From Serratia marcescens (GTDB lineage: Bacteria > Pseudomonadota > Gammaproteobacteria > Enterobacterales > Enterobacteriaceae), in NCBI RefSeq assembly GCF_001902635.1, contig NZ_MJAO01000018.1:53503-117502 (forward strand): a DNA stretch of 64,000 bases. Direction: 5' to 3'. This document shows, in pieces, positions 31,333 to 40,861 of this stretch. Each line of letters opens with the position of its first letter. Position 1 is the first letter of the stretch. Under the pieces are notes generated by a model, which saw only the letters and a list, made by a program, of their open reading frames with translations, had not been told where the DNA came from and searched no databases. Both the position numbers and the translations under genes were made by a program.

Positions 31333-32829
31333 ATGCTCAGCTCCAGCACGCTTTATGCTGCCATCGATCTCGGCTCCAACAGCTTCCATATGTTGGTGGT
31401 GCGCGAGGTAGCCGGCAGCATTCAGACGCTGGCGCGGATCAAGCGCAAAGTGCGCCTGGCGGCCGGGCTGGATCAGAACAATCACCTGTCGCATGAGGCC
31501 ATGCAGCGCGGCTGGCAGTGCCTGCGGCTGTTCTCCGAACGCCTGCAGGACATTCCGCGCGAGCAGATCCGCGTCGTCGCCACCGCCACGCTGCGGCTGG
31601 CCTCCAACGCCGATGAGTTCTTGCAGGCCGCCGAACAGATCCTCGGTTGCCCGGTGCAGGTAATCAGCGGCGAAGAAGAGGCGCGGCTGATTTACCACGG
31701 CGTCGCGCACACTACCGGCGGGCCGGATCAGCGGCTGGTCGTCGATATCGGCGGCGGCAGCACCGAACTGGTGACCGGTACCGGCGCGCAGGCGTCGCAG
31801 CTGTACAGCCTGTCGATGGGCTGCGTCACCTGGCTGGAACGTTACTTCAGCGATCGCAACCTTGGGCAAGAGAACTTCGAGCGCGCCGAACAGGCCGCGC
31901 GCGAAATGGTGCGGCCGATCGCGCCGCAGCTGCGTCAGCAAGGCTGGCAGATCTGCGTCGGCGCCTCCGGCACCGTGCAGGCGCTGCAGGAAATCATGGT
32001 GGCGCAGGGCATGGACGAGCGCATCACCCTGACCAAACTGCGCCAGCTGAAACAGCGCGCCATCCAATGCGGCAAGCTGGAAGAGCTGGAGATCGAAGGG
32101 TTAACGCTGGAGCGTGCTCTGGTGTTCCCGAGCGGCCTGTCCATCCTGCTGGCCATCTTCCAGGAGTTGGGCATCGAAAGCATGATGCTGGCCGGCGGGG
32201 CGCTGCGTGAAGGACTGGTCTACGGCATGCTGCATCTGCCGGTGGAGCAGGATATTCGCATCCGCACCATCCGCAACCTGCAGCGCCGCTACCTGATCGA
32301 CACCGAACAGGCCGAACGCGTCAGCCAACTCGCCGCCAACTTCTCGCAGCAGGTCGCCAACGAGTGGCAGCTGGATGCGCGATGTCGCGAGCTATTGCAC
32401 AGCGCCTGTCTGATCCACGAACTCGGCCTCAGCGTCGATTTCAAGCAGGCGCCACAACACGCCGCCTACCTGATCCGCTACCTGGATTTACCCGGCTTCA
32501 CCCCGGCGCAGAAAAAACTGCTGGCCACCCTGCTGCAAAACCAGAGCAACCCCCTCGACCTGTCGCTGTTGAACCAGCAAAACGCGCTGCAGCCGCGCAC
32601 CGCGCAGCGCCTGTGCCGCATTTTGCGCCTGGCGATCATCTTCGCCAGCCGCCGCCGCGATGACACGCTGCCGGCGGTGCGTTTACGCGCCAATCAGGAC
32701 GATGAACTGACGGTGATTTTGCCGCCGGGTTGGCTGGAACAGCATCCGCTGCGCGCCGAGGCGCTGGAGCAGGAGAGCCACTGGCAGAGCTACGTCCACT
32801 GGACGCTGCGGCTGGAAGAACAACGTTGA
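31333..32829 (+). CDS. gppA: Guanosine-5'-triphosphate,3'-diphosphate pyrophosphatase GppA
   Basis: Converts pppGpp to ppGpp and also has exopolyphosphatase activity. It has 498 residues: an N-terminal Ppx/GppA ASKHA-fold domain with phosphate loops [11 protein letters not shown] and [11 protein letters not shown] and catalytic [11 protein letters not shown], and a C-terminal HD-like helical domain ([20 protein letters not shown]). Translated with rhlB (gap of 5 bp). Confidence 0.97.
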   Translation: MLSSSTLYAAIDLGSNSFHMLVVREVAGSIQTLARIKRKVRLAAGLDQNNHLSHEAMQRGWQCLRLFSERLQDIPREQIRVVATATLRLASNADEFLQAAEQILGCPVQVISGEEEARLIYHGVAHTTGGPDQRLVVDIGGGSTELVTGTGAQASQLYSLSMGCVTWLERYFSDRNLGQENFERAEQAAREMVRPIAPQLRQQGWQICVGASGTVQALQEIMVAQGMDERITLTKLRQLKQRAIQCGKLEELEIEGLTLERALVFPSGLSILLAIFQELGIESMMLAGGALREGLVYGMLHLPVEQDIRIRTIRNLQRRYLIDTEQAERVSQLAANFSQQVANEWQLDARCRELLHSACLIHELGLSVDFKQAPQHAAYLIRYLDLPGFTPAQKKLLATLLQNQSNPLDLSLLNQQNALQPRTAQRLCRILRLAIIFASRRRDDTLPAVRLRANQDDELTVILPPGWLEQHPLRAEALEQESHWQSYVHWTLRLEEQR

Positions 32830-32835
32830 TATGAC

Positions 32836-32863
32836 CAGGGCGCGATTCGCGCCCTGTCTTTTT
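32836..32863 (+). terminator. Terminator of rhlB-gppA
   Basis: CAGGGCGCGATTCGCGCCCTG forms an 8-9 bp stem followed by TCTTTTT. It overlaps the rep stop codon on the other strand, since the two operons converge with a 32-bp gap. Confidence 0.85.
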
Positions 32864-34886
32864 AATTCCCGCCTTTGGCCTTGGCCAACTGGGCGCGGAT
32901 ATTGGCCAGATGGCTCTGCCCCTTTTGCATCCGCTCTTGCGGGCTCACCACTTTGCGCTCGCTTTCCCACGCCAGATCGTCCTGCGGCAACTCCAACAGG
33001 AACCGGCTCGGCTCCGGCCGAACCAGCTCGCCATACTGACGGCGCTCGCGGCACAGGGTGAAAATCAGCTCTTTTTGCGCGCGGGTGATCCCTACGTAGG
33101 CCAAACGCCGCTCTTCATCGACATTGTCCTCATCGATGCTGCTCTGGTGCGGCAACAGCCCTTCTTCCATCCCCACCAGGAACACGTAGGGGAACTCCAG
33201 CCCTTTGGAAGCGTGCAGCGTCATCAGCTGTACCTGATCCAGCTCTTCTTCGCTTTCGCCGCGCTCCATCATGTCGCGCAGGGTAAAGCGCGTCACCACC
33301 TGGGTCAGCGTCATCGGCTCGTCCAGATCGTTGCCTTCCAGCATCTCCGTCATCCAGCCGAACAGCGTATTGACGTTCTTCATTCGCATTTCGGCGGCCT
33401 TCGGGCTGGTCGAGGTTTCAAACAGCCAGCTTTCGTAATCCACGCCGCGGATCAGATCGCGCACCGCCGCTATCGGCTCACGCTCCGCCTGCTGGGCGAT
33501 GCCGCCCAACCAGTGGGTGAAACGCTGCAACGACTCCAGCCCGCGCCCGGTCAGGTGCTGGCTCAGGCCCAGATCGAAACTGGCGTGGAACAAACTCTTG
33601 TTGCGCTGGTTGGCCCATTCACCGAGCTTCTGCAGCGTCGCCGGGCCGATCTCGCGCTTGGGGGTATTGACGATGCGCAGAAAAGCGCTGTCGTCGTCTG
33701 GGTTGGTCAGTACGCGCAGGTAGGCCAGCAGATCCTTGATCTCGGGCCGCGAGAAGAACGACGTGCCGCCAGAAATCTTGTACGGAATGCGGTTTTGCAT
33801 CAGCATCTTTTCAAACACCCGCGACTGGTGGTTGCCGCGATACAAGATTGCATAATCGCCGTAGTTAGTCTTTTTCACGAAGTGGTGGGCGATCAGCTCC
33901 CCCACCACCCGTTCGGCTTCGTGATCCTCGTTATTGGCGGTCACCACCTTCAGCTCTTCGCCATAGCCCAGCTCGGAAAACAACCGCTTTTCAAACACGT
34001 GCGGGTTATTGGCGATCAGGATGTTGGCCGCCTTCAGAATGCGCTCGCTGGAACGGTAGTTTTGCTCCAGCTTGATCACCTGCAACGCCGGGAAGTCTTC
34101 CTTCAGCAATACCAGGTTCTGCGGCCGCGCGCCGCGCCAGGAATAGATCGACTGGTCGTCGTCGCCCACCACGGTAAAGCGCGCGCGGTTGCCCACCAGC
34201 AGCTTCACCAATTCATACTGGCTGGTGTTGGTATCCTGATACTCATCCACCAGCAGATAGCGGATGCGCTGCTGCCAGCGTTCGCGTACCTCTTCGTTGC
34301 GTTGCAGCAACAGCGTCGGCAACAGGATCAGATCGTCGAAATCCAGCACGTTGCACGCCCGCATATGGGCGTGATACAGGCCGTAGCAATGGGCGAACAG
34401 CTTGTCGCGCTCCGAGCGCGCCAACTCCGCCGCCCGCTGGGGATCGATCAGATCGTTTTTCCAGTTGGAGATGGTCGAGATCAGCTGCGCCACCAGCGTT
34501 TTGTCGCTTTCCAACCACTTCTCGGTCAGCTCTTTCAACAGCGCCAGCTGGTCCTGATCGTCGAACAGCGAGAAGTTGGACTTCATCCCCAACGCCACGT
34601 ATTCCCGTTTGATGATCTCCAGCCCCAGGGTATGGAAAGTGGAAATCATCAGCCCGCGCGCCTCTTTGCGTCCCAGGGTTTGCGACACGCGCTCTTTCAT
34701 CTCACGCGCGGCCTTGTTGGTAAAGGTCACGGCGGCGATGTGCCGCGCCTGATAACCGCAGTGGTGGATCAGGTGGGCTATCTTGTTGGTGATCACGCGC
34801 GTCTTGCCGGAACCGGCACCGGCCAACACCAGGCAGGGCCCGGTAACGAATTCGACGGCTTGTTGTTGGCTGGGGTTTAATCGCAT
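32862..34886 (-). CDS. rep: ATP-dependent DNA helicase Rep
   Basis: Superfamily 1 3'-5' helicase that helps replication forks past protein blocks, 674 residues (E. coli 673). [29 protein letters not shown] gives the Q motif and Walker A (23-29); then [35 protein letters not shown] and [17 protein letters not shown]. The C-terminal tail ([15 protein letters not shown]) is the type that interacts with DnaB. Divergent from ppiC. Confidence 0.98.
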   Translation of the reverse strand: MRLNPSQQQAVEFVTGPCLVLAGAGSGKTRVITNKIAHLIHHCGYQARHIAAVTFTNKAAREMKERVSQTLGRKEARGLMISTFHTLGLEIIKREYVALGMKSNFSLFDDQDQLALLKELTEKWLESDKTLVAQLISTISNWKNDLIDPQRAAELARSERDKLFAHCYGLYHAHMRACNVLDFDDLILLPTLLLQRNEEVRERWQQRIRYLLVDEYQDTNTSQYELVKLLVGNRARFTVVGDDDQSIYSWRGARPQNLVLLKEDFPALQVIKLEQNYRSSERILKAANILIANNPHVFEKRLFSELGYGEELKVVTANNEDHEAERVVGELIAHHFVKKTNYGDYAILYRGNHQSRVFEKMLMQNRIPYKISGGTSFFSRPEIKDLLAYLRVLTNPDDDSAFLRIVNTPKREIGPATLQKLGEWANQRNKSLFHASFDLGLSQHLTGRGLESLQRFTHWLGGIAQQAEREPIAAVRDLIRGVDYESWLFETSTSPKAAEMRMKNVNTLFGWMTEMLEGNDLDEPMTLTQVVTRFTLRDMMERGESEEELDQVQLMTLHASKGLEFPYVFLVGMEEGLLPHQSSIDEDNVDEERRLAYVGITRAQKELIFTLCRERRQYGELVRPEPSRFLLELPQDDLAWESERKVVSPQERMQKGQSHLANIRAQLAKAKGGN

Positions 34887-34995
34887 GGTGCTGGCTTGCT
34901 CGGCTGTAAAACGTGGAAGGGAATTGTAGCAGAAAGCGCCGATGAGATTTAGCGGGTATAATCAGCGCAATTTTCGCATCGACAAAGGCAATACC

Positions 34996-35277
34996 ATGGC
35001 AAAAACGGCGTGCGCCCTGCACATTCTGGTAGACAATGAAAAGCTGGCCAACGAGCTGCTGGCCAAGCTGAAGCGCGGCGTCAGCTTCGACACGCTGGCA
35101 CGCAAATATTCGAGCTGCCCGTCAAAGCGCAACGGCGGTTCGCTGGGTGAATTCAACAAAGGCGCGATGGTGGCCGCGTTCGACAAGGCAGTATTCAGCA
35201 TTCCGCTGCTCAAACCTTACGGCCCGGTCAAAACCCAGTTCGGTTACCACATCATCAAGGTGCTGTACCGCAACTGA
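34996..35277 (+). CDS. ppiC: Peptidyl-prolyl cis-trans isomerase PpiC (parvulin)
   Basis: Small cytosolic parvulin, 93 residues as in E. coli, starting at the ATG at 34996 ([12 protein letters not shown]). An upstream ATG at 34942 is in frame but gives an atypical extension. The parvulin core is complete: [39 protein letters not shown] and [13 protein letters not shown]. In E. coli ilvC follows; here yhjJ lies 25 bp away in opposite orientation. Confidence 0.97.
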   Translation: MAKTACALHILVDNEKLANELLAKLKRGVSFDTLARKYSSCPSKRNGGSLGEFNKGAMVAAFDKAVFSIPLLKPYGPVKTQFGYHIIKVLYRN

Positions 35278-35302
35278 GGGGGCCTGAGCCCCCTGCTGCG
35301 AA

Positions 35303-36805
35303 TTACTGCGCGCCGGCGTCCGTCGCCGGTGCAACAGCCGCGGCGTCGGCCGGTTTGGCCTCTTCCGTCACCACCGCCGGCGCCGGCATCATGATGCCGT
35401 TATAGGTATCCTGCAACTGCTTCATGCTCATTTCCGGCTCGCCCTTCGGCTGCAACAGCACCAGCGTCGCCTCCTGAGAAAGCTGCAGCTTCAACGCCTG
35501 ATTCAGCGTTTCCAGCGTCAGGCTGGACAGGAACTCCTGGCGCAGCTTCTGGTACAGCTCCGGCGCGATATCCACCACCCCGCTCTGCTGCGAACGCAGG
35601 CGTTGACTCATCAACACATCGGTATCGGTGCGGGCGTAGGTGGCGAACAACTTGCTCAGCTGATCGCTTTTCTGCGCCAGCAGAGCATCGAACTCCTCTT
35701 TCGACAGGCCGTTGTCGCGCACGTTGGCCAGCTCGCGGGCGATAAAGCCCAGGCTGCCGTTCAGATTGTTGTTCGGCGTATCCAGATGGATGGCGCATTG
35801 CCCGCGCTGGTACTGCACGCGGCAGTCAAAGCCCAGATGCAGGTTCTTTTGGTCGCTCTTTTCCAGCGTCTGCTGAAGGTGCCAGAACAGCGCCTCGCGG
35901 GCGAGATCGCCGCGCCAGTAGCGGATCAGGCTCTGCGAATCGCGAATCGGGTGCCAGGGCGCGTCCCACATGATCGACAGCGTATCCTGCTTCACCTGTT
36001 CGCTGATCAGGCTCACTGGCTGCTGCGGCAACGGCGTCAGGGTCGGCATCGGGGCCGGCGTTTCACGTTTGCCCTGCAGCGGCGAGAACGCCTTGTTGAT
36101 CTGCTCGCCCAGGCTGCGGCTGTCGACCTTGCCGACCACGATCAGCGTCATGGCATCCGGGGTGTACCACTGTTGATAGAATTTTTTCAACTGCTCGAGA
36201 TTGACCGGCCGTTTCGCCGGCTGCGCCGGATCGTGCGCCAGCAACGTCGAGCCTTTCAGGCGGTAACGCCACCAGGCGTCTTTGGTATTCGGCGGGAAAG
36301 TGCCGACCGGATTGACGCTGGAATTCATCACCGCGTGCACCGTATGCTCGTCGATCGCCAGTTTGCCGGTGGTGTCGGCCAGCCAGCTCAGCGCTTCCTT
36401 CAGTAGATCGGGCCGGTTGTTCGGCAGGCTGAGGTTATACATGGTGAAATCATACGAGATGATAGCCGGCGGCAGCGGCCGCTCGTTATCCACGCTCTGC
36501 TGCCACAGGGCGCGCAGCTGTGGCGCGGTGAAGCTCTCACTGCGCATCAACGACAGCCGCGGCAGCAGATGGGCGAAGCCGGTCTGCTGCGAAGACTCCA
36601 CCAGAGAGCCGGTATTGACGATCAGCCGCAGTTCCACGCGGTCGCTCGGCCGCTGTGGCGTATCGAGAATCTGCCATGAAAACCCGTTGGCCAACGTCCC
36701 CTGCTGCCAGGCAGGGTCGGGTTGTAGTGCTTCAGCCTGCACGCTGCTACTGGCTGCAGCCAATAGCAGCCCACCAACTATAAGATGAATTCTGGTGCCC
36801 TGCAT
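35303..36805 (-). CDS. yhjJ: M16-family peptidase-like periplasmic protein YhjJ
   Basis: Exported protein of 500 residues with a signal peptide (GGLLLAAASSSVQA, cleavage after about residue 24) and two M16-like domains. The zinc-binding HxxEH motif is replaced by HLLPR at 79-83 (TGFAHLLPRLSL), so it is unlikely to be an active M16 protease. E. coli YhjJ has lost the motif too. The C-terminal 30 residues are Ala/Pro-rich. Function unknown. It lies downstream of dctA and after the ppiC junction. Confidence 0.93.
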   Translation of the reverse strand: MQGTRIHLIVGGLLLAAASSSVQAEALQPDPAWQQGTLANGFSWQILDTPQRPSDRVELRLIVNTGSLVESSQQTGFAHLLPRLSLMRSESFTAPQLRALWQQSVDNERPLPPAIISYDFTMYNLSLPNNRPDLLKEALSWLADTTGKLAIDEHTVHAVMNSSVNPVGTFPPNTKDAWWRYRLKGSTLLAHDPAQPAKRPVNLEQLKKFYQQWYTPDAMTLIVVGKVDSRSLGEQINKAFSPLQGKRETPAPMPTLTPLPQQPVSLISEQVKQDTLSIMWDAPWHPIRDSQSLIRYWRGDLAREALFWHLQQTLEKSDQKNLHLGFDCRVQYQRGQCAIHLDTPNNNLNGSLGFIARELANVRDNGLSKEEFDALLAQKSDQLSKLFATYARTDTDVLMSQRLRSQQSGVVDIAPELYQKLRQEFLSSLTLETLNQALKLQLSQEATLVLLQPKGEPEMSMKQLQDTYNGIMMPAPAVVTEEAKPADAAAVAPATDAGAQ

Positions 36806-37027
36806 GTGAACCCCTACTTAATGACTATCCAATTTCTTTATGCAAATGCGGGTATTCCATTCAATGGAATCATAAAAATACGCCCTGAGTTTCACAGTGG
36901 GGCGGAAAGCAGAAAGTGTACCATCGTGTTAGACCGCGCGCCTTTGCGGATGTCACTCATTAGAGTGAAAAATAATGGATAGCGGGGTTTTTAATGCAAG
37001 AAATCGTTACGAAGCAGGGGGAAAGCC

Positions 37028-37053
37028 TCACCGGCCGCGGCGGCGGCCGGTGA
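37028..37053. repeat. GC-rich inverted repeat after dctA
   Basis: TCACCGGCCGC-GGCG-GCGGCCGGTGA, an 11-bp perfect stem, 14 bp after the dctA stop. There is no clear U-tract (GGCTTTC follows on the minus strand), so termination is only possible. Confidence 0.5.
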
Positions 37054-37066
37054 TTCACCGCCGGGA

Positions 37067-38353
37067 TCAGGCGGAAGGCAGCGTTTTGTCAGCGCCGGCG
37101 TTTTTGTTGTTCAGCGTGTCTTTCAGCTGTTTCTCATCCAGCTGGTTACACCACTTCGCCACCACCACGGTCGCCACCCCGTTGCCCACCAGGTTGGTCA
37201 GCGCGCGCGCTTCCGACATAAAGCGGTCGATGCCGAGGATCAGCGCCAGGCCGGCCAGCGGCAGGTGACCTACGGCGGAGATGGTGGCGGCCAGCACGAT
37301 GAAACCGCTGCCGGTCACGCCCGCCGCGCCCTTGGAGGAAAGCAGCAGCACCACCAGCAGGGTAACCTGGTGCATGATGTCCATGTGGGTGTTGGTCGCC
37401 TGCGCAATAAACACTGCGGCCATGGTCAGGTAGATCGAGGTGCCGTCCAGGTTGAAGGAGTACCCGGTCGGGATCACCAGGCCCACCACCGATTTCTTGC
37501 AGCCCAGCTTCTCCATTTTATCCAGCATGCGCGGCAGCGCGGATTCGGATGACGACGTCCCCAGCACGATCAGCAGCTCTTCTTTGATGTAGTTGACGAA
37601 TTTGAAGATGCTGAAGCCGTTGGCGCGGGCGATAGCGCCCAGTACTACCACCACGAACAGGATACAGGTGATATAGAAGCACACGATCAGCTGGCCGAGT
37701 TGCACCAGGGTGCCGACGCCGTACTTGCCGATGGTAAACGCCATAGCGCCGAAGGCCCCCAGCGGCGCCAGGCGCATGATCATATTGATGATGCCGAAAA
37801 TCACCCGCGAGAAGCTGTCGATCACGTTGAAAATCAGCTGCCCCTTCTCGCCCAAGCGATGCAGGGCGAAGCCGAACAACACGGCGAACAGCAACACCTG
37901 AAGGATATTGCCGCTGGCGAACGCGCCGATCACGCTGCCGGGGATGATGTCCAGCAGGAACGGGATGATGCCTTGCTGCTGCGCCTGCTCGGCGTAGACC
38001 GCAACCGCTTTGGCGTCCAGCGTGCCGGGATCGACGTTCATGCCGGCGCCCGGTTGCACCAGGTTGACGATCACCAGCCCGATAATCAGCGCGATGGTGC
38101 TGACGATCTCAAAATAAAGCAGCGCGATGGCGCCGGTGCGCCCCACCGCTTTCATGCTTTCCATGCCGGCAATGCCGGTCACCACGGTGCAGAAGATCAC
38201 CGGGGCGATTATCATCTTGATCAGTTTGACGAAGCCATCGCCCAGAGGTTTCATCTGGGCACCGAGGTCAGGGTAGAAGTGGCCAAGCAGGATACCCAGC
38301 GTGATCGCCGTCAGCACCTGAAAATAGAGGCTCTTAAAAATAGTTGGTTTCAT
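37067..38353 (-). CDS. dctA: C4-dicarboxylate transporter DctA
   Basis: Sodium/proton:dicarboxylate symporter (DAACS family), 428 residues, for aerobic uptake of succinate, fumarate and malate. Hallmarks are the serine-rich hairpin [17 protein letters not shown] and the substrate-binding [19 protein letters not shown]. About eight transmembrane helices plus two re-entrant loops. The 273-bp region to pdeK upstream should hold its promoter; I could not place a convincing CRP site. It is single in its orientation with yhjJ downstream. Confidence 0.97.
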   Translation of the reverse strand: MKPTIFKSLYFQVLTAITLGILLGHFYPDLGAQMKPLGDGFVKLIKMIIAPVIFCTVVTGIAGMESMKAVGRTGAIALLYFEIVSTIALIIGLVIVNLVQPGAGMNVDPGTLDAKAVAVYAEQAQQQGIIPFLLDIIPGSVIGAFASGNILQVLLFAVLFGFALHRLGEKGQLIFNVIDSFSRVIFGIINMIMRLAPLGAFGAMAFTIGKYGVGTLVQLGQLIVCFYITCILFVVVVLGAIARANGFSIFKFVNYIKEELLIVLGTSSSESALPRMLDKMEKLGCKKSVVGLVIPTGYSFNLDGTSIYLTMAAVFIAQATNTHMDIMHQVTLLVVLLLSSKGAAGVTGSGFIVLAATISAVGHLPLAGLALILGIDRFMSEARALTNLVGNGVATVVVAKWCNQLDEKQLKDTLNNKNAGADKTLPSA

Positions 38354-38618
38354 ATGAACATCCTATGGGGGGAAGACACGCACCAGGCGGCAGTCTAAAA
38401 ATCCAGCCTGTTCATTGCTTGCGCGGAAAATAACACCCACTTAACAACATGGAAATAATTTGTTGCACCCGCCCCTCGGGGTTGATGTGAATTTAAGAGC
38501 TGAAACGCGTCAGTCCGGGTGCAAAGCTGAAAATTGCGTAAGCCTTTGTTTGCACTAACGCAAAAGAGGTAGAAGGGGAATGGCGATTTTCGGACGCGTA
38601 AAAGTACCGGAAAGGTAA

Positions 38619-38639
38619 CGCGGCGCTCACTGCGCCGCG
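38619..38639. repeat. Perfect hairpin spanning the pdeK stop codon
   Basis: CGCGGCGC-TCACT-GCGCCGCG: an 8-bp stem whose 5-nt loop contains the TGA stop of pdeK (minus strand). No U-tract. It could slow 3'-5' decay or influence termination. Confidence 0.55.
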
Positions 38640-40633
38640 CGGCAAAACTCGGCTTCGAACGCTTCGCGCGGCAGCGGCCGGGCGAACAAGAACCCTTGCC
38701 CGCTGCGGATGCCGTGCCGCAGCAACCAGGCGCGCTGTTCGGCGTTTTCCACGCCTTCGGCCATCACCGGCAAGGCCAGCACTTCGGAAATTGAACTCAC
38801 GATGCGCACCATCGCATCGTCGGCCGGCAGGCCCTGGATGAAGCTGCGGTCGATTTTAATCAAATCGATCGGCAGGGATTTCAAGCGGTTCAGATACTCC
38901 AGGCTGGAGTAGCCCATGCCGAAGTCGTCCAACGCGATCGACAACCCCAGATCGTGCAGCTCGCGCAGCAACGCCAGCGCGCGGTCCAGATCGTCGATGC
39001 GCACCGTCTCGGTGATCTCCAGCAGCAGCTTGCGCGGATCGATCCGATACTGCGCCAGCAGGCTTTTCAAATGCGGGACGAACGCCTCATGCTGCATCTG
39101 AATGCCGGAAACGTTGACCGCCAACGGCAGCGCAATGCCGCGCTGCTGCCAGTCCGCCAGAATGCGGCAAGCCTCTTCCAGCACCCAATTGCCGAGCGGC
39201 ACGATCACGCCCAGTTCTTCCGCCAGCGGGATAACGTCGGCCGGCAGAGTGTAGCTGCCGTCATACTGCTGCCAACGCAGCAGCGCCTCGGCACCGATCA
39301 CCTCGTTGGACTGCATGTCGACCTGCGGCTGCAGGAACAACGTGAAATGCCGCTGCTCGATACCGTGCAGGATCTCGCTCTCCTGCGTCAGCCGCTTCTG
39401 CGTGCGTTCCGTCAGGCTGGGTTCGAAGAACAGGATCTGATTTTTGCCTTCGCGGTGTGCGGACATCATCGCCGAAGTGGCGCTGCGCAGTAGCTGTTCC
39501 GCGCTCTCCCCCTGATTGAGATAATGCGCGATGCCGATGCTCGCGTTGGGCCGCAACGCCAAACCTTCCAGCGTCAACGGCGCGTTGATCTCCGCCATAA
39601 TGCGCCGCGCCAGCTGCATGGCGTGGAACGGCCGCTCGATGCCTTTGGCCAGAATGGCAAATTCGGTATTGCTCAGCTGCGCCAGCACGCCGTTTTCGTC
39701 GATGCAGCCGCGCAGCTTCTTCGCCAACGCCAGCAGCAACGCTTCGCGCATCGCCGGGCTCATCACGCCCGACGCTTCATGCAGCGTTTCGATGCCGATC
39801 ACCAACAGGTTAAAACGTTCGGGACGCAGGCTGGAGGCGATATGCTGCTCCAGCAACGCGTTCAGCAACGCCTGATTCGGCAGTTCGGTCACCGGGTGGC
39901 GGGTGCTGAGGCGGCTCATGTCGGCATGCGCCTTGGCCAGCGTCTGTTGATTGCGGTTGTAGTTACGCACCAGCAAACCGAGCTCGTCGTCCTGGTGCAG
40001 CGCCGGCAGCATCAGCTGGTGATAGGGCGCTTCGTCCTGTGAAATGTTTTCCAGCTCTTTGGCCATCGCGCGCAGCGGATGCACCATCAGCCGGTTCATG
40101 CACCAGGTGATGGCCACCGACAGAATCAGCGCCAACAGCAGATAGGTCGACAGCATGGTCGACAAAATACTGAGGATAAACTGGTACATGCGGAACGAAT
40201 CGGCCTGCAGCACCAGATAGGCCAGCGGCTGCTGATTGGCCGGCACCCGCTCCAGCGAATAGAGCGGCACGGAGATTTGGATCGGCAGTTCGAACAACCG
40301 GGCGATCAGCGTCGGCACCGGACGTTCCGGCGGGAAATTGGCGTGCAGCGCCTGAAACTCGTTCGGCAATACGATATCCGCCCGGCTCAGGATGCCGACC
40401 GGCAACAGCGTGTTCAGCACCTTTTTGGCTTCCGGCACATCCATGCGCAACACCGCATCCGCCAGCGGCTGGCGCACAGAGTGGGCGATATTCTCCAACT
40501 GCTGGGCGTAGTCATCCCTGCGCTGCTGCACAAAGTGGAATAACTGGATCACGATAAAGATGCAGATCGTGACCAGCGCCACGCCGGACACCGTCGCCAT
40601 CTGCTTAATCGTTAACGAACGCCTGACCCGCAA
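38627..40633 (-). CDS. pdeK: c-di-GMP phosphodiesterase PdeK (YhjK/HmsP-like)
   Basis: Membrane protein of 668 residues. Two transmembrane helices (about 12-33 and 150-176) enclose a periplasmic domain; then HAMP (177-230), a degenerate GGDEF (SNTEF at 321-325, so no cyclase activity expected) and an EAL domain. The EAL catalytic set is intact: EALLRW (449-454), NVSG, EITET, DDFGMGYSS (569 on), KIDRSFI and AEGVEN. It resembles Yersinia HmsP, which degrades c-di-GMP and limits biofilm. TTG start with GGAGAG 5 bp before it; the next ATG (40600) would cut off the conserved RRSLTIKQ. Placed downstream of bcsC as in E. coli. Confidence 0.93.
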   Translation of the reverse strand: MRVRRSLTIKQMATVSGVALVTICIFIVIQLFHFVQQRRDDYAQQLENIAHSVRQPLADAVLRMDVPEAKKVLNTLLPVGILSRADIVLPNEFQALHANFPPERPVPTLIARLFELPIQISVPLYSLERVPANQQPLAYLVLQADSFRMYQFILSILSTMLSTYLLLALILSVAITWCMNRLMVHPLRAMAKELENISQDEAPYHQLMLPALHQDDELGLLVRNYNRNQQTLAKAHADMSRLSTRHPVTELPNQALLNALLEQHIASSLRPERFNLLVIGIETLHEASGVMSPAMREALLLALAKKLRGCIDENGVLAQLSNTEFAILAKGIERPFHAMQLARRIMAEINAPLTLEGLALRPNASIGIAHYLNQGESAEQLLRSATSAMMSAHREGKNQILFFEPSLTERTQKRLTQESEILHGIEQRHFTLFLQPQVDMQSNEVIGAEALLRWQQYDGSYTLPADVIPLAEELGVIVPLGNWVLEEACRILADWQQRGIALPLAVNVSGIQMQHEAFVPHLKSLLAQYRIDPRKLLLEITETVRIDDLDRALALLRELHDLGLSIALDDFGMGYSSLEYLNRLKSLPIDLIKIDRSFIQGLPADDAMVRIVSSISEVLALPVMAEGVENAEQRAWLLRHGIRSGQGFLFARPLPREAFEAEFCRAAQ

Positions 40634-40803
40634 ACTTGCTCTCCGTGAAATCGGGCTGAAACAAAAAGGGGGCCGATTCTCACCCGCCCCCTCGAACCGG
40701 GCTGAGTATACTCGATTATCGGGTGTTTTTATCTGGCCATGCCGCAGGCAAAACCAAGAAAATCGCGGGTTTCAGTCTTTTCCTAAAGCGGACAAACGCC
40801 ACC

Positions 40804-40836
40804 CGGACACAGGGTAACAAAACTCCCCTGCGTCCG
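40804..40836. repeat. Inverted repeat between bcsC and pdeK
   Basis: CGGACACAGGG...CCCTGCGTCCG, an 11-bp stem with one G-U pair, 25 bp after the bcsC stop. It has no U-tract, so bcsC transcripts may partly read into pdeK. Confidence 0.5.
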
Positions 40837-40861
40837 ACACTCCGAATCTTTCCCCTTCCGG

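Noticed and set aside
32910..34880. 656-codon plus-strand frame opposite rep
   Set aside because: Antisense shadow; composition typical of reverse-complemented GC-rich coding sequence.
38460..38500. Possible CRP half-site (TGTGAATTT) upstream of dctA
   Set aside because: Only one half matches; the partner half at the required spacing is absent.
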